Assembly (NCBI RefSeq): GCF_026213295.1
Contig: NC_079425.1
Location: forward strand, 28,155,392 to 28,219,391
From: Gadus chalcogrammus
Lineage: Eukaryota > Chordata > Actinopteri > Gadiformes > Gadidae
Reading direction: 5' to 3'
DNA length: 64,000 bases
The translations under genes and the position numbers were made by a program. Below are positions 54,514-62,920 of the stretch, in pieces (positions within the stretch are counted from its first letter, which is position 1; each line of letters starts with the position of its first letter). A model generated the notes under the pieces. That model did not search any database. It saw only the letters and a list, made by a program, of their open reading frames with translations, and was not told the origin of the DNA.

Positions 54514-54574
54514 GTCGTATGTCTGCGACAAAAACGAATACTGAAACACTGCTCAGAGTTATCCATCCTTTTAT

Positions 54575-54982
54575 TTAAAATGTCTGTCCGCTCAAAACAA
54601 ATCTCAGATAAAGTTTACATGAAGTTTTATTTTTCTGCACCATTTTACAAGCCATCATTCTAGCAGTTCTAATACCCTCGGCGTTTGAGGCATTATTGAG
54701 CTTCAAGACATCCGATACAAAAGCACATATACACATGACATGGCCGACGGTAAAACAGTCACCATCGGGGAAATGTGTAAATACTTCAGCTAACATTTGA
54801 TCAGTAGGTTTATCATACAAGAATTTCATGACCAGATCATTCCAACCCTTATACGTACATTTGATATAAGCATTATGTTGGGCATACGTATCATTTTCTA
54901 TGGCAGCATACATCAAAACGGATAGTCTATCTGATACAATCTTGCTATCCGCATCATAGGCATAAGAAAACAACACCCCCAT
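54575..54982 (-). CDS. Polinton accessory protein, possibly Bcl-2-like
   Basis: 135 codons from ATG at 54982; the frame is open up to 55042. It is predicted all-helical. The stretch AEVFTHFPDGDCFTVGHVMC and ICAFVSDVLKL recalls a Bcl-2 BH1 helix-loop-helix, and some adintoviruses are reported to carry Bcl-2 homologues. But the canonical NWGR core is not intact (TVGH instead) and no BH3 or C-terminal anchor is clear. I treat this as a lead only. It overlaps the preceding open frame (54982-55392) by one base. Confidence 0.45.
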   Translation of the reverse strand: MGVLFSYAYDADSKIVSDRLSVLMYAAIENDTYAQHNAYIKCTYKGWNDLVMKFLYDKPTDQMLAEVFTHFPDGDCFTVGHVMCICAFVSDVLKLNNASNAEGIRTARMMACKMVQKNKTSCKLYLRFVLSGQTF

Positions 54983-54984
54983 TA

Positions 54985-55392
54985 TAAACGCCACCCACCA
55001 CCACCAGGCTTTGGTTTGCCAAATGACAATGTAGGACGCCACATTTGTATGGCTTCATGTATCAGAAGCAGATGTTCATCGGACACTCCTACGGCAGCCA
55101 GTGAATCCAGTTTTTCGGTATCATAGGTATTGCCTATTAAATCACATAGAAAAGATTCGACCACGCCATAGATTTTTCCGGGGGACACAGTCAACCCTGT
55201 AGTCTTCTTTAAAACAGTTTCTAAAAGTAACAGGAAGGGGTGTCTGTCCAGGATAACACAAATGTCCTGGTAGTGGGATTCGTAGTGATGATGTGACGCT
55301 CCCTGCAGGCATGAATGGCGTCGTTGACTTGGACAATCACACTGGCATCCCCAGCAGACCGCTTGCTTCTGATGGCTGATGATGGCTACCAC
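54985..55392 (-). CDS. Polinton accessory open frame without early ATG (probable downstream exon)
   Basis: 136 open codons, but the first ATG lies near the end. Therefore it is either the second exon of the ORF at 55337-55612, frameshifted from it, or not coding. Well-formed helical sequence: ILDRHPFLLLLETVLKKTTG, GVVESFLCDLIGN, LAAVGVSDEHLLLIHEAIQM. A Cys-rich lead (AVCWGCQCDC) lies before it. Acceptor-like sites occur at about 55301 (CCTGCAG) and 55273 (ACTACCAG). No family is recognised. Confidence 0.35.
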
Positions 55393-55612
55393 ACAGAGCC
55401 CCGTGGTAAATCGCAGAACAGCCAGCGATGGAGGGTTTTAAACGGATCTGTGTTGATACAGGCCATCCGTCATCTCTCATAGCTGTGTCCACCTCCAGCT
55501 CACTGTCCTCGCCGGTGTGTAGGAAGGTCAGATTCAATCCGGTCAGATAGACGGCATACTCGTGAAGCCAGTGGGGTCCGGGTTGTACAGCCTTTAAATC
55601 AGCAGTCTCCAT
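55337..55612 (-). CDS. Polinton accessory ORF, unknown
   Basis: 91 codons from ATG at 55612 (METADLKAVQPGPHWLHEYA, LTGLNLTFLHTGEDSELEV). No recognised domain. It overlaps the next open frame by 56 bp in a different phase, so together they may form one spliced gene of about 200 codons. The upstream spacer (55613-55850) is A/T-rich. Confidence 0.4.
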   Translation of the reverse strand: METADLKAVQPGPHWLHEYAVYLTGLNLTFLHTGEDSELEVDTAMRDDGWPVSTQIRLKPSIAGCSAIYHGALCGSHHQPSEASGLLGMPV

Positions 55613-55850
55613 AGCCACACCCCCACCTTCCACATGTTCATCATTGACCTGTGCTGCATAGCGTATCAAAAATATACCATTAGAATATGAAAATAAAAAA
55701 ACACACACAACACCCACATATTAAAATAATGTATAGTCTATCAAAAACACATTTAAAAAAAAAAAAGGAAAATAAAACACCCTTAATACTACTAGTATGT
55801 ACACTCCACCTTCGTATACATTGCTGACATTTTCTAATGCTATCATAACC

Positions 55851-56723
55851 CTAAACATACTCAAACACACCATGTGCCCCCTCATCAAACCCAGACGACT
55901 CAAACAGGCACATTCGGCATTCATCAGCAGTTGTGTTCCATGGTTCTTCATCCGTCTTAGCCATAGAATCAATCTCTGCAAAAATTCCACGTAGTGCAGA
56001 CAGATCAGCCCACTGCATGAAAAAGACATTATCAAAATAAACAGCAGCTTCTAAAACACTGGTGCGTAGAGGAGAGCAACCGATGCAATGCATATCACCG
56101 CACTGTGGTAGCTCGTGTGTATCAACGCCACATCTGAAAAAAATGAAATCCTGTGGGCTCTTCGTATGATAGTTTGCCCCCATGCAATGAATCCTCGATT
56201 CATGCTGAAAGGCGCATTCCAAACGATGTTGAATCCTCGGTTCATACTGAAAGGTCCAATGGTATACATGGGGTCCCCCATGCCATGTACCCTCGTCACC
56301 GTCTAGCATGGGGCATAAATTCTCAAAGAAAAAATTCCACTCGTGAACGTTCATCCGCCACTCTGTAGCACAATCTCTAGCTTTCAAAATAACACAGCCA
56401 TCGACCCATGATATTACATACTCCAAGCCGTATTCGCCAACGTGGGTGAATGAATCCCCGGCACTCCGGTCCCTCAAGCCTAAAACAGGCCTCGTTCTTT
56501 TGAGTGGAGCATTAAGCAGTACCGCATCTCCACAACTATCGACATAGTTAGACACTGGCGTACTAGCGTTGGACATACCATCAGGCATCTGGTTTTCAAT
56601 GTCCTCATTGCTCGACACAGAGTCGTCCATGGCGGGGGAAGACGATGGCGACGGGGTACTAGGGCCCCTATACACCCAATAAGGACTATCTGATCTATGG
56701 GTTTCTTCTGATGAGCAGTCCAT
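55851..56723 (-). CDS. Large Polinton accessory protein, unknown, Cys/His-containing
   Basis: 290 codons from ATG at 56723. An acidic/Ser-Pro-rich N-terminus (MDCSSEETHRSDSPYW; TPSPSSSPAMDDSVSSNEDI) precedes a folded region with many aromatics (GLEYVISWVDGCVILKARDC; EWNFFFENLCPMLDGDEGTW). A short 15-codon duplication follows (FQYEPRIQHRLECA / FQHESRIHCMGA). A CGDMHCIGC cluster and ECRMC near the C-terminus could bind zinc. Adintoviruses often carry early regulatory genes at this end, so that role is possible, but no homology is recognised. Confidence 0.55.
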   Translation of the reverse strand: MDCSSEETHRSDSPYWVYRGPSTPSPSSSPAMDDSVSSNEDIENQMPDGMSNASTPVSNYVDSCGDAVLLNAPLKRTRPVLGLRDRSAGDSFTHVGEYGLEYVISWVDGCVILKARDCATEWRMNVHEWNFFFENLCPMLDGDEGTWHGGPHVYHWTFQYEPRIQHRLECAFQHESRIHCMGANYHTKSPQDFIFFRCGVDTHELPQCGDMHCIGCSPLRTSVLEAAVYFDNVFFMQWADLSALRGIFAEIDSMAKTDEEPWNTTADECRMCLFESSGFDEGAHGVFEYV

Positions 56724-56789
56724 GTCGAATGAAAAGAACACTGCAGACAACTTGATGAATGCGGGGAACCCTACAGCAGCCGTCGCCTC

Positions 56790-56900
56790 CTTTTTAAACT
56801 ATGTTTATGACCCATCATAAAAACGTAAACAGGAAGAGGTATCTGTGAATAGGGACCCCCCCTTCACCCCACCCCCTCCCAAACCGGACACACACACCCA

Positions 56901-56954
<54 letters not shown>

Positions 56955-57140
56955 TCACACCTCTGTCTATACAGATCCCGCACCCCAGCGACCCCTACAG
57001 GTTCACCACTGGCATTACACGGATCATCCCTACACGAAGGGGTTTATGGTTTATGACCCCGTCATAAAACATAAACAGGAAGTACCTCTGTGAATAGGGG
57101 TCCCCCCTTCACCCCCACCCCCTCCCCAAACCGGAAGTGA
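56790..57140. repeat. Direct repeat of ~95 bp flanking a (CA)n microsatellite
   Basis: The block with TTTATGACCC, CATAAACAGGAAG, CTCTGTGAATAGGG and CCCCCTTCACCCC...CCAAACCGGA is present at about 56798-56888 and again at 57047-57136. Between them is (CA)n at about 56889-56953. It could represent the Polinton's right terminal region, but no inverted partner is available to test this. Confidence 0.65.
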
Positions 57141-57654
57141 GTTCAGATAGGAATGGATCCCAATAGCACTTTATATAGACTACTTAGGTTAACAGTCTGA
57201 CAGTTTAGGTTGTCCCGGTCTTCAAGGTGGGATCTTACCCGTCGTTGGCTAACCAGCCTTCCATACTGGCTTAGTGCAGGATGCCATGCCTGGGATACAA
57301 TCAATCCCCACCCATAAGGTGGTTTTGACCACAAAGTGGAGGGATGGAGACAGAGTCTTCAATCACAATTGCCCATGCAGCCAAGGCAGTGCGTAATGGA
57401 CACACCAGAGCAGCAACAACAACAACAACAACTAAAATTTGACTCTGTGTGTGCAGGGGGTATATGATGGGGTGAATCTAAAGGTAATTCATCAGAGCTA
57501 AAAGTACCATATTATCAAATGTTAATATTCTATAAAAGTGTTGCAGCAGCAGTCATGGCATTTGAAAGGTAAACCCACCACTTCTGAATGTAAATTGAGA
57601 CCTAGCATGTAGGATCCCTTCCCAGCAGATGTAGCGTTAATCCACCTATTGTCC
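57141..57654. other. Intergenic, no gene seen
   Basis: No feature is supported beyond a short (CAA)n run at about 57414-57432. Confidence 0.5.
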
Positions 57655-57981
57655 TTAAAGGGACTCTTACCTTTGTTGCATTTTTACACTTTTTTTGGAT
57701 AAGGTTAAATTGGTATTAATAAGGTAATAACACTCTAATATGCAAGACAGACCCACCAGGAGTAAAAACAAACATTTATTTTACTCTCATAATATTTAGT
57801 GAAAACTTCAACCAATAAAATTCTTCAGACCGAATGACCTTATTGGCCGACAGACCTGTCTGTTTGCTGCATGGATATATAAGGTTTTCCGTCTGCTTCT
57901 TGTGGCGCATTCGGGCCCGCGTCATCAAGGCGCGTCCTCAACTAGAGGGTTTGTTTTGATTCCACGGCAGACAGTAGCGAG

Positions 57982-59092
57982 TAGGGGTGCAACGGATCAA
58001 AAAACTCACGGTTCGGATCGTTCCTCGGATCAGAGTCACGGATCGGATCATTTTTCGGATCAGCAAAAAAAAAAAAGAAAAAGCGTTTGTTATTGCTTTA
58101 GCCCGGTCTGATTGTGGATGAAGGGGCTGCTTAAATGCCGCGGTGATGAGCGGTTGTTGAGCCGCTTTCGGTTTCACTCCTGTCAGTGAAACACCGGGGT
58201 GATGTCGCTGTAAATGCGTGGCCATGCTCGATGTGTTTTTCTTTATGTTAGCAATCGCTATGTCAGCTACGTGTTACGTCTGTGTGGTAACCTAGGCGAC
58301 CGGTTTGTGTGGCAGCGCGAGTACCGTATTTTCCGGACTATACGTCGCTCCCGAGTATTAGTCGCATCAGTCAAAAAATGCTCCATGACGAGGAAAAAAA
58401 CATATATACGTCGCATCGGTGTATAAGTCGCATTTATTTTTAAACAAGAACGTTTAGTCTGGAGAGACTGAATAAAATTGCAATAGCAATATAGGCTATA
58501 TATAAACATAACTTGTTATGTGTTCTCTTCTGTTTTGTCTACGGTCTAGTTTATTTATAATTTATTCGGTGGTGCAGTAGGCTTGCAGCGTTCAGTTGTA
58601 GGCCTAATGAATGACAGTGCCATCTGGCGGCCGAAAATTATGTACGCACAATTTTGGCATATAAGTCGCTTCGAAATATAAGTCGCAGGGCAAGCCAAAC
58701 TACAAAAAAACCGCGACTTATAGTCCGGAAAATACGGTATATGGAAACAGACGTAGCACTGGAGGCAGCAGTTATCGTTACAGTAGTCACCGAAGTCTAG
58801 CCTACTTTTATTTTCCATGCCCACTGTTCTTCATGTTGTACGCTGAGGACAATAAATCACAACGAGCCATAGGACTGTTTGCTTATTGAAAAGGGAACTG
58901 TTGCAGACTTTTACCCAGAGCGTGTTAAGTAGCTCTGTCCCTGGAACTAGCAGGAATGGTTACGGCTGTGTGTGGACTGAACATGCGCAATTTTTTTTTT
59001 TTTCATAAATCAATCCGCGGATCATGCGTGTGCCGAACCGAAATAGATGATCCGAACGGATCACGGATCAATGATGATCCGTTGCACCCCTA
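57982..59092. mobile_element. hAT element with 8-bp target duplication GTAGCGAG
   Basis: The ends are TAGGGGTGCAACGGATC and GATCCGTTGCACCCCTA. GTAGCGAG is duplicated exactly at 57974-57981 and 59093-59100. Subterminal CGGATC/GATCCG motifs are repeated several times at both ends, as expected of transposase-binding sites. A MITE sits inside at 58322-58739. No ORF of its own. Confidence 0.9.
58322..58739. mobile_element. TA-flanked MITE nested in the hAT
   Basis: The ends TACCGTATTTTCCGGACTAT and ATAGTCCGGAAAATACGGTA are perfect inverted repeats with TA at each border, followed by TAAGTCGCA-type subterminal repeats. A relative occurs within the hAT at 44372-45895. Confidence 0.85.
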
Positions 59093-59100
59093 GTAGCGAG

Positions 59101-59747
59101 TAGCGACCGTAGCGACTGACGATGGCAGACCAAAGTGGTCCACGGCGTACTGAAACTGCACCATTCAGTCCGATTAGGGGACTCATCTCGGACTCAGACT
59201 CACAGAGTTACCCTCCTCTGGAGCCTCAGGAAGACCTCCAGACTGTTGGCCACCAACTGCACCATTCAGTCCGACAAGGGGACCCGATTCGGCCTCAGAA
59301 GCCAAGTGGTCCCGCTCCCCTGGATGATTCTCAGGACCTCCAGACCGTTGGCAACTAACCGCACCACTCAGTCCGATTAGGGGACCCATTTCGGACTCAG
59401 ACGCGACGTTGTCCCGCTACTCTGGAGCTACTGGAAGACCTCCAGACCGTTGGCACCCAACCGCACCACTCAGTCCGATTACGGGACCCATTTCGGACTC
59501 AGACGCGACGTTGTCCCGCTACTCTGGAGCTACAGGAAGACCTCCAGAACGTTGGCACCCAACCGCACCACTCAGTCCGATTACGGGACCCATTTCGGAC
59601 TCAGACGCGACGTTGTCCCGCTACTCTGGAGCTACAGGAAGACCTCCAGAACGTTGGCACCCAACCGCACCACTCAGTCCGATTACGGGACCCATTTCGG
59701 ACTCAGACGCGTCTTCTTCAGACTTCTTGTTTACTAGACCCCTGGTA
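59101..59747 (+). repeat. 102-bp minisatellite-like array with open frames
   Basis: About six units, the last three or four nearly identical at 102 bp (ACCTCCAGAACGTTGGCACC; CACTCAGTCCGATTACGGGA). Because 102 is divisible by three, the array stays open in more than one frame. The most gene-like frame starts at ATG 59122 (MADQSGPRRTETAPFSPIRG) and stops at 59358. I regard it as a repeat rather than a demonstrated gene. Confidence 0.75.
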
Positions 59748-59847
59748 NNNNNNNNNNNNNNNNNNNNNNNNNNNNNNNNNNNNNNNNNNNNNNNNNNNNN
59801 NNNNNNNNNNNNNNNNNNNNNNNNNNNNNNNNNNNNNNNNNNNNNNN
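59748..59847. other. Assembly gap of 100 N
   Basis: Exactly 100 N, the conventional size for a gap of unknown length. Confidence 1.
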
Positions 59848-61197
59848 AAACATATATACGTCGCATCGGTGTATAAGTCGCATTTATTTTTAAACAAGAA
59901 CGTTTAGTCTGGAGAGACTGAATAAAATTGCAATAGCAATATAGGCTATATATAAACATAACTTGTTATGTGTTCTCTTCTGTTTTGTCTACGGTCTAGT
60001 TTATTTATAATTTATTCGGTGGTGCAGTAGGCTTGCAGCGTTCAGTTGTAGGCCTAATGAATGACAGTGCCATCTGGCGGCCGAAAATTATGTACGCACA
60101 ATTTTGGCATATAAGTCGCTTCGAAATATAAGTCGCAGGGCAAGCCAAACTACAAAAAAACCGCGACTTATAGTCCGGAAAATACGGTATATGGAAACAG
60201 ACGTAGCACTGGAGGCAGCAGTTATCGTTACAGTAGTCACCGAAGTCTAGCCTACTTTTATTTTCCATGCCCACTGTTCTTCATGTTGTACGCTGAGGAC
60301 AATAAATCACAACGAGCCATAGGACTGTTTGCTTATTGAAAAGGGAACTGTTGCAGACTTTTACCCAGAGCGTGTTAAGTAGCTCTGTCCCTGGAACTAG
60401 CAGGAATGGTTACGGCTGTGTGTGGACTGAACATGCGCAATTTTTTTTTTTTTCATAAATCAATCCGCGGATCATGCGTGTGCCGAACCGAAATAGATGA
60501 TCCGAACGGATCACGGATCAATGATGATCCGTTGCACCCCTAGTAGCGAGTAGCGACCGTAGCGACTGACGATGGCAGACCAAAGTGGTCCACGGCGTAC
60601 TGAAACTGCACCATTCAGTCCGATTAGGGGACTCATCTCGGACTCAGACTCACAGAGTTACCCTCCTCTGGAGCCTCAGGAAGACCTCCAGACTGTTGGC
60701 CACCAACTGCACCATTCAGTCCGACAAGGGGACCCGATTCGGCCTCAGAAGCCAAGTGGTCCCGCTCCCCTGGATGATTCTCAGGACCTCCAGACCGTTG
60801 GCAACTAACCGCACCACTCAGTCCGATTAGGGGACCCATTTCGGACTCAGACGCGACGTTGTCCCGCTACTCTGGAGCTACTGGAAGACCTCCAGACCGT
60901 TGGCACCCAACCGCACCACTCAGTCCGATTACGGGACCCATTTCGGACTCAGACGCGACGTTGTCCCGCTACTCTGGAGCTACAGGAAGACCTCCAGAAC
61001 GTTGGCACCCAACCGCACCACTCAGTCCGATTACGGGACCCATTTCGGACTCAGACGCGACGTTGTCCCGCTACTCTGGAGCTACAGGAAGACCTCCAGA
61101 ACGTTGGCACCCAACCGCACCACTCAGTCCGATTACGGGACCCATTTCGGACTCAGACGCGTCTTCTTCAGACTTCTTGTTTACTAGACCCCTGGTA
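59848..61197. repeat. Exact second copy of 58398-59747 (probable false duplication)
   Basis: Every line compared is identical at an offset of 1,450 bp, starting at the first base after the gap and ending where the left contig stops (CCCCTGGTA). True tandem duplications would not begin and end exactly at gap edges; unmerged overlapping contigs would. Confidence 0.9.
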
Positions 61198-61275
61198 GAT
61201 ATTATGAGCCCTGGGAGTCTAAACATAACCCATGGGAGTCTAAACATAACCCATGGGAGTCTAGAACTTTTGTAC

Positions 61276-61627
61276 TGTAGCGACCCTGGGACAGTTAAAT
61301 AGTTTGTGTGTTATGTGTTACATTATATTTCGTTGTCCGCTATGCCAGTTGTTCTATGTGTATGTATTGTAATGTTCTTCTTGTCAATCAGCGTGGGGGC
61401 GAATCATTAGGTCAGCTGGGGGAGGGCCTTGGAAGAACAGGAGGGTGGGGGCCTGCACGCGAGTGAGACCGTGTTGGGGGTTGCCGGGGTAACCGGGGTT
61501 TGTTTTGTGTCGGTTTTCTGCCGTTGGTTACAATGTTACGGGTTTCAGTGACCTGGTTTTGGTTCATTAAAACTACCTTCAACTACTAATGACTCGACAT
61601 CATTATGTCACCGGCGAGGTCGTTACA
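61276..61627. repeat. Solo LTR with GTAC target duplication
   Basis: 352 bp starting TGTAGCGACC and ending GGTCGTTACA (inverted, one mismatch), flanked by GTAC at 61272-61275 and 61628-61631. Three 24-bp GGGAGTCTAAACATAACCCA units precede it. The internal region is absent, so it arose by LTR-LTR recombination. The lineage is uncertain, possibly Gypsy. Confidence 0.8.
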
Positions 61628-61742
61628 GTACTAAAAAATAACGCTTAGTTTTGTACGCTTAGGGGGTGGGGCATTGGAGGAAGGCGGGATGATTTGAATG
61701 TGCTGTAATTCTCAAATGCAACAAAGGTCAGAGTCCCTTTAA

Positions 61743-62920
61743 CCAAGGAGACGTGAAAAGAAAACAAAAAATCACAATATTAAAACTTGCATTTTCAATA
61801 TTAGGCGATTTACTTCTGTGTTAACCGTTACTCATAATCATAATTCCCTTTATAATTCCACCCGATTGTCCTACACTCACTATTTAAATTGGGCGATCTA
61901 ATCTTATTATATTCTACCTGTTGTTTTGTCTGAAGTAGGCTTTTGGTACCCCTTTGTGTATTCCATCACTCTAAGTAGGAGAGCATTCCCCCCTGCCTCT
62001 GTGGCCCTAACACACAAACGAGAGCAGGCTCAAACACACACCCTTTTTTATTATATTTTACTTATTTAATTTTAAATGACACTTGTCATTGTGGATAACA
62101 TGAATTCATAAACTTGAATAATATTTTAACGTACTCATTTAGTCTAATTTTGAAGTATTTGGTTATTATTTCTAGATTGTATGACCACTTTTAATAAATG
62201 TCCGTTAGTATCGTAATTCCTTAGGAAATATTTTATTTGTGTTGTTATCTTGGCACCTAGACCTCGTCAGGTCCAAACACCAAAACAACATCCACCTATC
62301 CACTGCGGAGTCCAAGGTTTGGGTAAGCTGAGCTCCTCTTTTGAGGAGTGCAACTGTGTTTACCCTGAATTCTTCTAATAAGAATCCCCAGCGCTGGTAG
62401 CCCCCTGGACTTCCGTGGACGAGCGGTGTGCATGTTATTGACAACATTAAAAGCTAATTGTTCATTTTATGGAGTCTAGATAATTACCCTTAAAACCTGT
62501 GATTACCATGTAGTTCTAATACTTTGATACTGGGCTCTCCATTGATTGCCCTACCCTCTCTCTCTCTCTGTGTCCTTTACATTAAACTCATCACATCCAG
62601 AATCCTCTCAATCCTCTCCCTTACCCAACATGCTGTAACCCTCTGAACCAACACAGTGTTTCACCAATTGTTCTGTGTACCAAGATCTATTAATTCAAAT
62701 CACATGGTACCACGACGCTATGGAGAGTCTCAAAGGTTGTCGCGACACACAGAACCACAGAGTCACCGATCCCAGTGGTGGTTCTCTGATTTTCCTAAAA
62801 CAGGGGCCATTAAGGGGCCACAGGTTATATCGAAGGACCAAGTAGTACAGTGTACATCCGATCACAAATGTAATCTATTCAGCACAATGCAAATCCATTC
62901 TCTCTCTCTCTCTCACTCAC
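61743..62920. other. Spacer, possibly degraded retroviral sequence
   Basis: No gene is supported. On the minus strand this follows the protease of the gag-pro fragment, but no RT motif can be read. There is a (GA)n run at about 62900-62915, and weak 80-codon frames only. Confidence 0.4.

Larger units (their letters stand above)
45896..56760. mobile_element. Polinton/Maverick (adintovirus-type) element, left end truncated
   Basis: One contiguous set of protein-primed-polymerase, packaging, capsid, protease and chromodomain-integrase genes, arranged as two convergent blocks (plus strand 45.9-50.1 kb; minus strand 56.7-50.3 kb). The left boundary cuts PolB inside its exonuclease domain at the hAT junction, so the left terminal repeat is lost. 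The right end must lie beyond 56.72 kb, but no terminal inverted repeat or target duplication can be shown. Polintons are integrated DNA elements that encode virion proteins; adintoviruses are their animal viral relatives. Confidence 0.9.
57655..61742. mobile_element. Second TTAA-flanked composite element
   Basis: The left end TTAAAGGGACTCTTACCTTT and right end AAAGGTCAGAGTCCCTTTAA are inverted copies (one mismatch over ~24 bp: ...TTGTTGCATTT continues on both sides), with TTAA at each boundary. The interior holds a hAT, a MITE, a 102-bp minisatellite and a solo LTR. Without the artefactual duplication it would be about 2.6 kb. The TTAA plus AGGxxCC ends resemble those of the element at 4205-6823. 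No transposase. Confidence 0.6.

Noticed and set aside
60005..60839. Second set of ORFs identical to those at 58555-59389
   Set aside because: They lie in the probable false duplication after the gap and should not be counted as separate genes.
62205..62447. Minus-strand frame downstream of the ERV protease as an env or pol fragment
   Set aside because: No conserved motif could be identified; probably chance.
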